64,000 bases of DNA from Prosthecobacter sp. (lineage in GTDB: Bacteria > Verrucomicrobiota > Verrucomicrobiia > Verrucomicrobiales > Verrucomicrobiaceae), in contig NZ_JACSRD010000198.1 in NCBI RefSeq assembly GCF_014879935.1, forward strand, positions 62,001 through 126,000. Reading direction: 5' to 3'. Of the stretch, positions 39,106-47,712 are shown piece by piece (position 1 is the stretch's first letter; each line of letters starts with the position of its first letter). The translations under genes and the position numbers were made by a program. A model generated the notes under the pieces. The model saw only the letters and a list, made by a program, of their open reading frames with translations. It was not told the origin of the DNA and did no database searches.

Positions 39106-41535
39106 ATGTTTCGTGCCGCTTTTTCCCTCCTTTGCCTGACTTCTGCGCTTCTAGCGGCGGAAATCGACTTTTCGCGCGACATCCAGCCGATCCTCTCGGA
39201 GAACTGCTACCACTGCCATGGTCAGGATGCGAACGAGCGCAAAGGGGACCTGCGGCTTGATGTGGAAAAGGAGGCGAAGGCCGCCAGGGCGGTCGTGGCG
39301 GGCAAAAGCCACGAGAGCACGCTCATCGAGCGCATTTTGAGCACCAATCCCGATGAGGTGATGCCGACGCCGAAGAGCAATCGCAAGCTGACCGAGGCGC
39401 AAAAGCAGTTGTTGAGGCAATGGATCGACCAAGGTGCGAAATGGGGCAAGCACTGGGCGTTTGAGCGGATTGAGAGGCCAGAAGTGCCGGCAAATGGCGC
39501 GAAGAACCCGATTGATGCGTTTGTACGGGCCAAGCTGGCGGAGAAGGGGATGAAGCCGTCGCCGAAAGCAGCGCCGGAAACCCTGCTGAGGCGTGTGGCG
39601 CTCGATTTGACCGGTTTGCCGCCGACATTGGAGGAATCGAAGGAGCCGTATGACAAGGCGGTGGAACGACTGCTGAGTTCACCGCGGTTCGGGGAACGTT
39701 GGGCGTGGGACTGGCTGGATGCGGCGCGGTATGCGGACACGAACGGCTACCAAGGTGATCCCGAACGCACGATGTGGCCGTGGCGTGACTGGGTGGTGAA
39801 GGCGATCAACGAGAACATGCGCTATGACCAGTTCACGATCTGGCAGCTCGCGGGTGATCTGCTGCCGAATGCGACGAAGGAGCAGAAGCTGGCGACCGGT
39901 TTCAATCGCAACCATATGATCAACGGCGAGGGCGGCCGCATTGCGGAGGAAACACGCGTCGAAAACGTGATGGATCGAGTCGAAACGACCAGCACGGTGT
40001 GGCTTGGCCTCACGATGGGCTGCTCGAAGTGCCACGATCACAAATTCGATCCGCTGACGATGCGTGATTACTATGCGCTCTACGATGTCTTCAACCAGAC
40101 GAGCGAGGACGGCAAAGGACGCAGCGGCCAGGCCGCACCGGCGATGGACATCTCGACGCCAGCCGAACTCGAACGTGCGAAGAAGGCGGGCGAGAGAGTG
40201 AATGCCATCGCAGCCGAGGTAGAGGCGTTTGAGTTGAAGAAGTTTCCTCGTGCCGCGGGCAAACCGCTGACTGAATCGGATGCGATCAAGCTGCCGGGCA
40301 ATCTGCCGGCCTACATCGCCAAAACGGAACCGAAGAAACGTGGTGTGGACCCGCTGCTGGAGGCGGTGAGTTATTTCAAGGACAAGGACGCAGACTACTC
40401 AAAGCTGCTGCAAAAGCTGCTCGCCGCGGTGCGGGAGAAGGTTTTAGCCACGAACAACGTCACGAAGGTCATGGTGATGGACACGCTGGCCCAGCCGCGC
40501 GAGACCTTCATGCTGGAGAAGGGCGCGTATGACAAGCCAACGATCGCGAAGGCGAGTTTCAGCGTTCCTGCGAGCCTGCCACCGATGCCAGAGGGTGCAC
40601 CGAGCAATCGTCTCGGTCTCGCAGAATGGATTGTGAGCCGCGACAACCCGCTGACGGCCCGCGTGACGGTGAATCGCTTCTGGCAGGCGTTCTTCGGCGT
40701 CGGGCTGGTCAAGACGGCAGAGGATTTCGGCGTGCAGGGTGAATCGCCTCTCCATCGCGAACTGCTCGACTGGCTGGCGGCGGAATTCATCGAGAGCGGC
40801 TGGGATGTGAAGGCGCTGATGCGCTTGATCGTGACGAGTGAAACCTATCAGCAGTCATCGAAGGTGACGGATGCACAGCTTGATCCAGAAAATCGCCTGC
40901 TGAGTCGCGGGCCGCGTTTTCGCATGCCTTCGTGGATGATTCGCGACCAGGCGTTGTTTGTGTCCGGTTTGATGAAGGAGCAAATCGGTGGTCCGTCGGT
41001 GAAGCCTTATCAGCCGGAGGGCATCTGGGAGGAGGCGACGTTTGGAAAGAAGAGCTACGTGCAGGACCACGGGGAGGCACTGTATCGGCGCACGCTTTAC
41101 ACCTTCTGGAGGCGGATCGTGGGCCCGACGATGCTGTTCGACAACTCGGCACGTCAGGTCTGCACCGTGAAGGCCACCCGCACGAACACGCCGCTGCATG
41201 CGCTGGTGACGATGAACGACACGACGTATGTCGAGGCGGCCCGTGCGCTGGCGCAACGGGTGCTGCTGGCAAGTCGTGGTGATGAAGCGGCCGCATTGAA
41301 CCATGCGTTCCGCCTGGTGACGTGCCGGGTGCCTTCGCCCGAAGAAACGAAACTGATGAGCTCACGTCTTGAGCAGTTGCGAAGGCAGCAGGCGGCGGAT
41401 CGTGCCTCTGCGTTGAAGCTGCTGGCCGTGGGTGAGTCGAAACGTGATGAATCCATCGATCCGGTGGAACACGCCGCATGGACCGGTCTGGCGCTGATGC
41501 TGCTGAACCTGGATGAAGCAGTGACGAAGGAGTGA
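39106..41535 (+). CDS. PSD1 and planctomycete cytochrome C domain protein
   Basis: An 809-residue exported protein (signal MFRAAFSLLCLTSALLA). Domain order: PSCyt1 with C34-x-x-C37-H38 haem motif in ENCYHCHG, PSCyt2/DUF1549 (LLRRVALDLTGLPPTLEES, FGERWAWDWLDAARYADTNG) and PSD1/DUF1553 (NPLTARVTVNRFWQAFFGVG, SPLHRELLDWLAAEFIES, ARQVCTVKATRTNTPLHALV). Many members have about 1000 residues with an inserted carbohydrate-binding domain; that insert is missing here. The function is unproven. Typically a DUF1501 gene follows it; here it does not, as the next gene is on the other strand. Confidence 0.95.
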   Translation: MFRAAFSLLCLTSALLAAEIDFSRDIQPILSENCYHCHGQDANERKGDLRLDVEKEAKAARAVVAGKSHESTLIERILSTNPDEVMPTPKSNRKLTEAQKQLLRQWIDQGAKWGKHWAFERIERPEVPANGAKNPIDAFVRAKLAEKGMKPSPKAAPETLLRRVALDLTGLPPTLEESKEPYDKAVERLLSSPRFGERWAWDWLDAARYADTNGYQGDPERTMWPWRDWVVKAINENMRYDQFTIWQLAGDLLPNATKEQKLATGFNRNHMINGEGGRIAEETRVENVMDRVETTSTVWLGLTMGCSKCHDHKFDPLTMRDYYALYDVFNQTSEDGKGRSGQAAPAMDISTPAELERAKKAGERVNAIAAEVEAFELKKFPRAAGKPLTESDAIKLPGNLPAYIAKTEPKKRGVDPLLEAVSYFKDKDADYSKLLQKLLAAVREKVLATNNVTKVMVMDTLAQPRETFMLEKGAYDKPTIAKASFSVPASLPPMPEGAPSNRLGLAEWIVSRDNPLTARVTVNRFWQAFFGVGLVKTAEDFGVQGESPLHRELLDWLAAEFIESGWDVKALMRLIVTSETYQQSSKVTDAQLDPENRLLSRGPRFRMPSWMIRDQALFVSGLMKEQIGGPSVKPYQPEGIWEEATFGKKSYVQDHGEALYRRTLYTFWRRIVGPTMLFDNSARQVCTVKATRTNTPLHALVTMNDTTYVEAARALAQRVLLASRGDEAAALNHAFRLVTCRVPSPEETKLMSSRLEQLRRQQAADRASALKLLAVGESKRDESIDPVEHAAWTGLALMLLNLDEAVTKE

Positions 41536-41545
41536 GGCCGGCCGG

Positions 41546-42328
41546 TCAGAAGCTGATGTAGCCTGTCGGCACGGAAGCATTCGGCTTCAATTTGAAGTCG
41601 CGATCCACGATGCAGGGAACCTCCGTGATGGCCATGATCTCCTTGGTGAACTTGCCATAGGTGTCGGGGCTGGCTTCGGTGAAGAGGATGTTTCCGGCAG
41701 CGTCGTGGATGATCAGCACGTAGCCCACGCCTTTCACGCCGAAGGCCGAGGCGGCGCCCACGCTGTAGCTGAGGCGGACGGGCGTGGTGGACTGGACGAT
41801 CTTGGACTGGGCGCGGATGTTCACTTCAAAGGCTTCCTTTTGCAGGATGATCAAATCGCTCCCGGGGAGTGAGCTGTCCCGGCCGAGGGTCACGACCACG
41901 CCGCGGGCATCTGTGAGGTCGCGGCTCACCTCGCGGTTGTTCAGATTGAAGTTGTAGGACAGTTCGATGACCCGCATGCCGAGGTCGGAGCCACGGCTGC
42001 GTTTGGAAGGCAGTGTCTGGCAGGTGATGCTGAACTTCTGAGGCGGGGCTGCCGGTGACGGTACTGCCGCCATGGGCTTTTCTCCGCCATTCTGTTCCTG
42101 CCAGCTCTGGATGTAGGCGTTGTCTTCCTTGCAGAGCGTCTTGCGATTCACCACGAGGGGCTGTTCGTCATTCAGGCGCTTCAAGGTCACGTCCTCACCT
42201 TTGACGGCGGTGATCTCAGCTTCCAGCAAGGTGCCCGCGAGGCTGACGAAAACGCGCGATTCCGCCTGTGCCACGAGAGCGAGGGCAAGAATGAGGATGA
42301 TGAGAGGAAGTCTGCGCACGGCTGTCAA
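41546..42328 (-). CDS. Exported SHD1-domain protein
   Basis: A 260-residue exported protein (signal MTAVRRLPLIILILALALVAQA). The mature N-terminus RVFVSLAGTLLEAEITAVKG, with LKRLNDEQPLVVNRKTLCKED, is the SHD1-like beta-barrel that in this phylum precedes many exported enzymes. The remaining 170 residues (LGMRVIELSYNFNLNNREVS, ILQKEAFEVNIRAQSKIV) are an unassigned beta-sandwich-like region. The role is unknown. It converges on the PSD1 gene with ten bases between stops. Confidence 0.82.
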   Translation of the reverse strand: MTAVRRLPLIILILALALVAQAESRVFVSLAGTLLEAEITAVKGEDVTLKRLNDEQPLVVNRKTLCKEDNAYIQSWQEQNGGEKPMAAVPSPAAPPQKFSITCQTLPSKRSRGSDLGMRVIELSYNFNLNNREVSRDLTDARGVVVTLGRDSSLPGSDLIILQKEAFEVNIRAQSKIVQSTTPVRLSYSVGAASAFGVKGVGYVLIIHDAAGNILFTEASPDTYGKFTKEIMAITEVPCIVDRDFKLKPNASVPTGYISF

Positions 42329-42379
42329 AAACGGTTACGACGGGCGGCGGGTGAAATTGCAGCGCGTTCGTGACGTGGA

Positions 42380-43789
42380 TCAAGCTTCGCGCAGCAGAAT
42401 GGCATCGACGTTGACGCCGTCATAGAGGGCATCGCTCAGGATGACGAGCGGGTCACCGGCCTTGATGAGGCCCTCGTGACGCAGGTGATCGAGCGCCTCG
42501 CGGATGCTGGTCTCCGGCTGTCCTTCGGTGAATTGGAGCACGAACGGGTGGACGCCACGCGCCGTTACCAGCGTGCGGGAGACATGGAGATTCGGCGTGA
42601 AGGCGAAAATGGGGGCGTATTCCGGCCGCTGGTGCGCGAGGAGATGCGCCATGACGCCACGGATGGTGAAGACGAGCAGCTTTGAGCCTGGAATGCTGTT
42701 GGCGAGCAGGATGGCCGCCTTGACGGTCTTGTGCTTGTTCGTTTTGAGCGGGGCGTCGCTGGCAAACCGGCCGGAAGGGTATTTCTGCTCGATGCGGCTG
42801 ATGACGGTGTCGAGCACCTCGACGCATTTCTCCGGATAGCGGCCAACGCTGGTCTCGCCGCTGAGCATGACGCAATCGACCTGCTCGATGACGGCGTTGA
42901 AGATGTCCGTGACCTCGGCACGGGTCGGGACCGGGTTTTCGATCATGCTTTCGAGCATCTGCGTGGCCACGATGACCTTGCGGCCGTGGTATGAGCAGCG
43001 CTCGACAATCTGGCGCTGGATGAGGGGCAGATCCTCGATGGGGCACTCGCTGCCGAGGTCGCCACGGGCGATCATGATGCCGCCGCTGGCCTCCACGAGG
43101 GCATCGATGTTGGTGAGAGCCTGCTGGTTCTCGATCTTGGCGATGACGCGGGCCTTGCTGCGTTTCTGCTCGAGCAAAAGCTGCAGGTGCTGGATGTGGC
43201 CGGGTTCGCGAGCGAAGCTGAGGGCGAAGAAATCGACGCCCAACTCGACGCCGAGATCGAGATCCGCGTAATCCTTCTGTGTGAGCGGCGGCAGGCGGAC
43301 GGGAATGCCGGGGAGATTGATGTGCCGGCGTGATTTCATCTCGCCCTTGGTCATGACATTGCCGATCACGCGGGTCATCGAGACCTCGGTGGCCTTGATC
43401 TGGATCATGCCGCCATCGACCATGATGGTGTCGCCCGCTTTGAGGTCCTTCCCGAGGTCGGGGTAGTTCACGCTGACGGAATAATGCGTGCTGGGCGTGA
43501 TCTCCGGCTTGCAGCGGAACTCGACGACGTCGCCTACCTGAAGCTGCCATGGCTGCTCGACATCGCCGGTGCGGATGCTGGGGCCGGTGAGGTCCATGAG
43601 CACGGCGATCTCACGTTTGGAAGCCGTGGCGGCCTCACGGACCCGTGCGAAGACGGTGCGCACCCAGTCGTGGGAGGCGTGGCTCATGTTCAGGCGGATG
43701 ACATCGGCACCTTTGGCGATCAGCGAGGAAATGACTTCAGGACTCTCCGTGGCGGGCCCGAGAGTGCAGAGGATTTTGGTTTTGCGCAT
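42380..43789 (-). CDS. pyk: Pyruvate kinase
   Basis: A 469-residue glycolytic enzyme converting phosphoenolpyruvate and ADP to pyruvate and ATP. Start at 43789 (MRKTKILCTLGPATES). The signature IAKIENQQALTNIDAL holds the catalytic lysine and IARGDLGSE the metal-binding residues; VIRLNMSHASHDW and ATQMLESMIENPVPTRAEVTD also match. DLTGPSIRTG replaces the more common GPKIR/GPEIR, a small oddity. The C-terminal domain (VFTIRGVMAHLLAHQRPEYA, GVHPFVLQF) is complete. It lies downstream of the TatD gene with the heptamer array between them. Confidence 0.96.
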   Translation of the reverse strand: MRKTKILCTLGPATESPEVISSLIAKGADVIRLNMSHASHDWVRTVFARVREAATASKREIAVLMDLTGPSIRTGDVEQPWQLQVGDVVEFRCKPEITPSTHYSVSVNYPDLGKDLKAGDTIMVDGGMIQIKATEVSMTRVIGNVMTKGEMKSRRHINLPGIPVRLPPLTQKDYADLDLGVELGVDFFALSFAREPGHIQHLQLLLEQKRSKARVIAKIENQQALTNIDALVEASGGIMIARGDLGSECPIEDLPLIQRQIVERCSYHGRKVIVATQMLESMIENPVPTRAEVTDIFNAVIEQVDCVMLSGETSVGRYPEKCVEVLDTVISRIEQKYPSGRFASDAPLKTNKHKTVKAAILLANSIPGSKLLVFTIRGVMAHLLAHQRPEYAPIFAFTPNLHVSRTLVTARGVHPFVLQFTEGQPETSIREALDHLRHEGLIKAGDPLVILSDALYDGVNVDAILLREA

Positions 43790-43841
43790 GGACGGCATGG
43801 GGGAGAGCAATTGGCGGGCCAGAGAAGGGGTGCAAGGTTGA

Positions 43842-43862
43842 ATGACGAATGACGAATGACGA
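43842..43862 (-). repeat. ATGACGA heptamer array, 3 units
   Basis: Three perfect 7-base units between the TatD-like gene stop and the pyk start, 52 bases before the pyk ATG. In the pyk direction it reads TCGTCATTCGTCATTCGTCAT. Confidence 0.85.
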
Positions 43863-43872
43863 GCGGGGCCGG

Positions 43873-44667
43873 TCAGGGGCCGAAGAGGGTGTGGTAGTTG
43901 GTGGCGAGTGTGGCTTCAAGCTGTTCAAGGGGCATGTCGCGCGTTCTGGCGAGCAGTTCGTAGCTCACGCGAAGGTTTGCCGGGTGGTTGAGAGAGGCAC
44001 CATCGGCGGTTTTGAGCGGGTGCGGGTTCAATTCGTCCGGCGGCCACATGTCTGGGGCGTCGGTCTCGGCCAGCAGGCGGTCGAGGGGCACATGGTTGAA
44101 GACTGCGAGCTGCGCGGTTTTGCGTGGATGGCCGAAGTAGGGGGAAAGGGAGAAACGGGCGCCCATTTTGACGAAGGTCGGAATCATCTCGGCGGGGCCG
44201 CCATACGAGTGCAGGAGAAATCCCCGACGAGGCAGCTCTGCGGCTCGAAGCGTCTCCTCCAGCAGCCCCGAGGCACGCAGGCAGTGAATCGTGGCCGGGC
44301 GGTCGAGTTCGACGGCAAGGGCGATTTGGGCGCGAAAACACTCGAGTTGGGCGTCGATGTCCGGGTTTTCAATCCACCGATCAAGGCCGATCTCACCGAC
44401 AACGGCTGTGGGATGGTCTTCGAGCTGTTTGCGCAGGTTCTGGAGCCAGTGTGGGCCGCGTTCTTTCACATACCAAGGGTGGAGGCCGAAGGCGGGCCGG
44501 ATCCACGGGTGATTCCGCGTCAACTCGGCGACTTGCGGCCAGTCTTCCTCGCATGAGCCGTTCACGACCATCTCCGCGATCCCGCTTTGCGAGATGGAGG
44601 CGGTGATTTCATCCCGCCAAGGGTCGAGGCGCTCGTCCTGGAGGTGATTGTGGGCGTCGTAGAGCAT
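43873..44667 (-). CDS. TatD family metal-dependent hydrolase
   Basis: A 264-residue protein starting at 44667 (MLYDAHNHLQDERLDP). The HxH motif is AHNHLQD, the next ligands are VVGEIGLDRWIENP (Glu), TIHCLRASG (His) and LLHSYGG (His), and DAPDM holds the catalytic Asp. TatD enzymes are magnesium-dependent 3'-5' exonucleases of DNA repair and degradation. The heptamer array ends exactly at its start codon; starting farther upstream would translate the array and is unlikely. Confidence 0.93.
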   Translation of the reverse strand: MLYDAHNHLQDERLDPWRDEITASISQSGIAEMVVNGSCEEDWPQVAELTRNHPWIRPAFGLHPWYVKERGPHWLQNLRKQLEDHPTAVVGEIGLDRWIENPDIDAQLECFRAQIALAVELDRPATIHCLRASGLLEETLRAAELPRRGFLLHSYGGPAEMIPTFVKMGARFSLSPYFGHPRKTAQLAVFNHVPLDRLLAETDAPDMWPPDELNPHPLKTADGASLNHPANLRVSYELLARTRDMPLEQLEATLATNYHTLFGP

Positions 44668-44728
44668 GACGAATGACGAATGACGAATGACGAATGACGA
44701 ATGACGAATGACGAATGACGAATGACGA
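44666..44728 (-). repeat. ATGACGA heptamer array, 9 perfect units
   Basis: Nine identical 7-base units (63 bases) followed by AT. It covers the leader of the TatD-like gene and its last unit contains the start codon (CAT on the plus strand, 44665-44667). A perfect short-unit array of this length is prone to slippage. Confidence 0.92.
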
Positions 44729-44756
44729 ATTGGGGCGATGGCGGTTGTTTTGGGCA

Positions 44757-44793
44757 AGAAAAAGCCCGCGCACGCTGGATGAGCATGCGCGGG
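44757..44793 (-). terminator. Rho-independent terminator after the HtrA-like gene
   Basis: On the minus strand CCCGCGCA, a 13-base loop region with GCTCATCCAGC, TGCGCGGG, then CTTTTTCTT. It lies 22 bases after the stop of the protease gene. Confidence 0.85.
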
Positions 44794-44815
44794 TGGGAAG
44801 GGGAGGGGAATGAGA

Positions 44816-46498
44816 TCAGTTGTTGCTGATCATGAGGAGCATGGCGTCCCCTTTGCGCCAGACACGCAGAAGGACGGTGCTGTCACCGCTTTTCGCGAGG
44901 GTGCGGGCTTCCGTGGCGCTGGTGACGGGCTGGCCGTTCACCTGGGAGATCACGTCTCCTTCCTCCACACCGGTGGCCGCGGCACGGCTGTCGGGATCGA
45001 CTTTGGTGACGATGATGCCATCCACCTTGTCGGGAATGTCATGGCGCTCCCGCAGGGCCTTGGTGAGGTTTTGAACGGTGACACCGCTGACGAGTTCGGA
45101 CGTGTTCTCCTGCTGGCGTGGTGTGGCACGCGGGATGCCACGGGAACCAGGTCCGACTTCCGCCAGTGCTTCTTCCGGCAGGGCTTCAAGCGTCGCAGTG
45201 ACGGTCATGGGCCTGCCGTTGCGGAGCAACTCGACCGGAACGGACGTGCCGGGCTTTGTGCCGCTGACGATGAGACGCAGGCGGCTGCTGCTTTCCACCT
45301 TCTGGCCGTTGATGGAGGTGATCACGTCCTGAAGCTGGATGCCGGCCTTTTCCGCCGGTGATTCCGCTCCGACCATCATGACGACCGCGCCGCCCTGCTC
45401 CTTCATCTTGAGACGTCCGGCCATGGCAGAGTCGAGATCGGCGATCGACACCCCGAGGAAGCCGCGTTGCACAGCGCCGTCGTCGAGCAAATCCTCGACG
45501 ATGTGGAGGGCCATGTTGATGGGAATGGCGAAACCGATGCCCGCATTCATGCCGGAGCGGGAAAGGATCGCGGTGCTGATGCCGACGACGCGTCCCATGG
45601 CATCGACGAGCGGGCCGCCGGAGTTGCCCGGATTGATCGAGGCGTCGGTCTGGATGAAGTCCTCATAGCCACGCATGCGGCCTTTGGCGACGATGCCCTC
45701 ATCGCTGCGACCGAGGGCGCTGACGATGCCCTGGGTGACCGAGCGGCTCAGCTCCATAGGCGCACCGGCGGCGAGAACGACATCACCCACGCGGATCTTC
45801 GAGCTGTCGCCGAGCGTGGCAGGCTTCAGGCCCGTGGCTTCGATCTTGATGAGGGCCACATCGGTGAGCGGATCGGTGCCGATGACCGTGGCGGTGTAGT
45901 TCTGCTTGCCGTTGCCATCGGATTCGACCGCCACCTCGATCTTCTTCGCATCGGCGACGACGTGGTTGTTCGTCATGATGTAACCGTCGGTGGTGATGAT
46001 CACACCGGAGCCCACGCCGCGTTGCTGGCTTGATTCATCGTCAGGATCCGGCTGCTGCGGGCGCTGCGGCTGGCCGCGACGGCCGCGAGGGTTGGGAGCA
46101 GGTTCCTCGTCATCGCCAAAGCCTTCCGGCATGCCGAAGAAGCGATAGAAGAATGGCCGGAGCTGTGGAGGGATCTCGTCCACATCGGGTGTTTTGACCG
46201 GCGTGGAGGAATAGATGGTGACGACGCTGGGCAGGATCTTGTCCACCACGGAGGCGTAGCTCATCTGAAGCTGGCCGTTGTTCGGAAGCGGACTGACATC
46301 CTTCGAGATCTTCGCCTCAAACCCAGGCGCGGGCTTCTGGGACGCGGAAGGCAGCAGCGGTGGCGGTGTGGCCGGCGCGGCGGGAGCTTGCGCGGGCTGC
46401 GCTGATGGCGCGGCTTGTTGCGCACGAACATGAGGCAGGACGGCGGCCAGCATGGTGGCACAGACGGAGACGGTGCGGATGCGGGGGAGAGTTTTCAT
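44816..46498 (-). CDS. HtrA/DegP-like periplasmic serine protease with two PDZ domains
   Basis: A 560-residue exported protease from ATG 46498 (MKTLPRIRTVSVCATMLAAV). After a Pro/Ala-rich linker comes the trypsin-like domain with H179 (TNNHVVAD), D213 (TDVALIKI) and S293 (GNSGGPL). There are two PDZ domains: about 355-450 (FLGVSIADLDSAMAGRLKMK, VITSINGQKV) and 475-555 (DVISQVNGQPVTSATEA). It degrades or refolds misfolded envelope proteins. The leader is G-free (ccaaccaacccaac). Compared with E. coli DegP it has a long insert with RGRRGQPQRPQQPDPDDE in the LA-loop region. Confidence 0.95.
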   Translation of the reverse strand: MKTLPRIRTVSVCATMLAAVLPHVRAQQAAPSAQPAQAPAAPATPPPLLPSASQKPAPGFEAKISKDVSPLPNNGQLQMSYASVVDKILPSVVTIYSSTPVKTPDVDEIPPQLRPFFYRFFGMPEGFGDDEEPAPNPRGRRGQPQRPQQPDPDDESSQQRGVGSGVIITTDGYIMTNNHVVADAKKIEVAVESDGNGKQNYTATVIGTDPLTDVALIKIEATGLKPATLGDSSKIRVGDVVLAAGAPMELSRSVTQGIVSALGRSDEGIVAKGRMRGYEDFIQTDASINPGNSGGPLVDAMGRVVGISTAILSRSGMNAGIGFAIPINMALHIVEDLLDDGAVQRGFLGVSIADLDSAMAGRLKMKEQGGAVVMMVGAESPAEKAGIQLQDVITSINGQKVESSSRLRLIVSGTKPGTSVPVELLRNGRPMTVTATLEALPEEALAEVGPGSRGIPRATPRQQENTSELVSGVTVQNLTKALRERHDIPDKVDGIIVTKVDPDSRAAATGVEEGDVISQVNGQPVTSATEARTLAKSGDSTVLLRVWRKGDAMLLMISNN

Positions 46499-46693
46499 GT
46501 TGGGTTGGTTGGTTTTTGGAGTGCTTCGCACGAAGGCTGGGCACGCCATAGAGACGGATCGGCAGAGGGAATGTTGAAACAATTTCGAGGGAAAGAAAGG
46601 CCGGCTTTCCTTCGAAACACGGGCATACAAAGACCTGCTTCCAGGTCGTTTACGCGTGTCACCTGCCACAGGGACGTCTGATTCCCACCCCGG

Positions 46694-47674
46694 CTATTTG
46701 CGGGCTTCGGCGACGGCCTTTTCCATGACCTCCTTGAGCGTCACGTCCGCGCCGTTGCGGCGTTTGCTCTCATCAGCCGCCTCCATGAAGGCATAGATCT
46801 CGAGTGTTTCCTCAGGCGACACCGGAGTGATGCCGGTGCGGAAGAAATGCACGACGGAGAACAGCAGCGGGTCGTAGCCCTCGTATTTGCCGACGGTGTC
46901 ATCCGCGCCCTTGTCGCCCGTGGCTTTGCCGCCGTAGCCCTTGGCCTCCGTGTAGGTGCCGGTGCGTGCGCCTTCCCAGGTGCCGGTGACGGTGATCTTG
47001 CCATCGGCCGTGGTGCCGCGCTTCACACCCTGGCAGCCGGTCCCCATGATGGTGAAGAGTGATTCGACGCCGTGGATGCCATACCAGAACAAATCGGGGT
47101 GGCTCGGCTCAAGACTCGCGGGGCTGGAGGTCTCCGCGCTGCTGACGCGGCCGATGCTGCCCTTGCGCACGGCCTGGGTGCTCTTGCCAAAGCGCAGTGA
47201 TGACGATGAGAAGACCGGGATGCCGGTCTTTTTCGACGCGTCGTAGATTCTGATCGCATCGACGAGGGTTCCAGCGACGGGTTTGTCGATGAAGACTGGC
47301 TTGTGCGCTTCGAGGCAGGGAAGGACCTGCTCCAGATGCACGCGGCCGTCGTTGGATTCGAGAAACACCACGTCCACTTTGTCGAGAAGGGCGTCGATGC
47401 TCGGGACGATCTCGACGCCGAGTGCTTTCACTTTCTCCGTGTATTCCGGCACGCGTTTGGTGCTGGATTCGATGTCCTTCGAGCCCTGCGGATAGGCCGC
47501 CACGACACGCACGCCCATCACCTCCGGAATCTGCGGCGTCGTGTTCAGCGTCTTCGTGAAGGCCAGCACGTGGGAGGTGTCGAGGCCGATGATGCCGGCG
47601 CGGATGTGCTGGGCGGAGGCGGTCAGGGAGAGCAGCGCCAGGGCGCCGATGACGAGAAACAGTTGGCGAATCAT
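46694..47674 (-). CDS. Exported Gfo/Idh/MocA-family oxidoreductase-like protein
   Basis: A 326-residue exported protein (signal MIRQLFLVIGALALLSLTASA). The Rossmann start is RAGIIGLDTSHVLAF and the EKP-type motif appears as AHKPVFIDKPVAG, in which Lys-Pro contacts the cofactor and substrate. The N-terminal glycine motif is G-I-I-G-L-D instead of GxGxxG, and the catalytic part is short. Exported members of the family use a tightly bound nicotinamide cofactor on sugars. It probably starts at 47674. A propeller gene lies upstream on the same strand. Confidence 0.88.
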   Translation of the reverse strand: MIRQLFLVIGALALLSLTASAQHIRAGIIGLDTSHVLAFTKTLNTTPQIPEVMGVRVVAAYPQGSKDIESSTKRVPEYTEKVKALGVEIVPSIDALLDKVDVVFLESNDGRVHLEQVLPCLEAHKPVFIDKPVAGTLVDAIRIYDASKKTGIPVFSSSSLRFGKSTQAVRKGSIGRVSSAETSSPASLEPSHPDLFWYGIHGVESLFTIMGTGCQGVKRGTTADGKITVTGTWEGARTGTYTEAKGYGGKATGDKGADDTVGKYEGYDPLLFSVVHFFRTGITPVSPEETLEIYAFMEAADESKRRNGADVTLKEVMEKAVAEARK

Positions 47675-47712
47675 GGGCGATGACTACGCGCCCGGCGCGG
47701 CCGCCTTTCGGC

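Noticed and set aside
44666-44728. CRISPR-like array
   Set aside because: Units are 7 bases and contiguous, without spacers; no cas genes.
44668-44757. Upstream extension of the TatD-like protein through the heptamer array
   Set aside because: It would add a repetitive heptapeptide (RHSSFVI) before the family N-terminus MLYDAHNHL; the array is better seen as non-coding.
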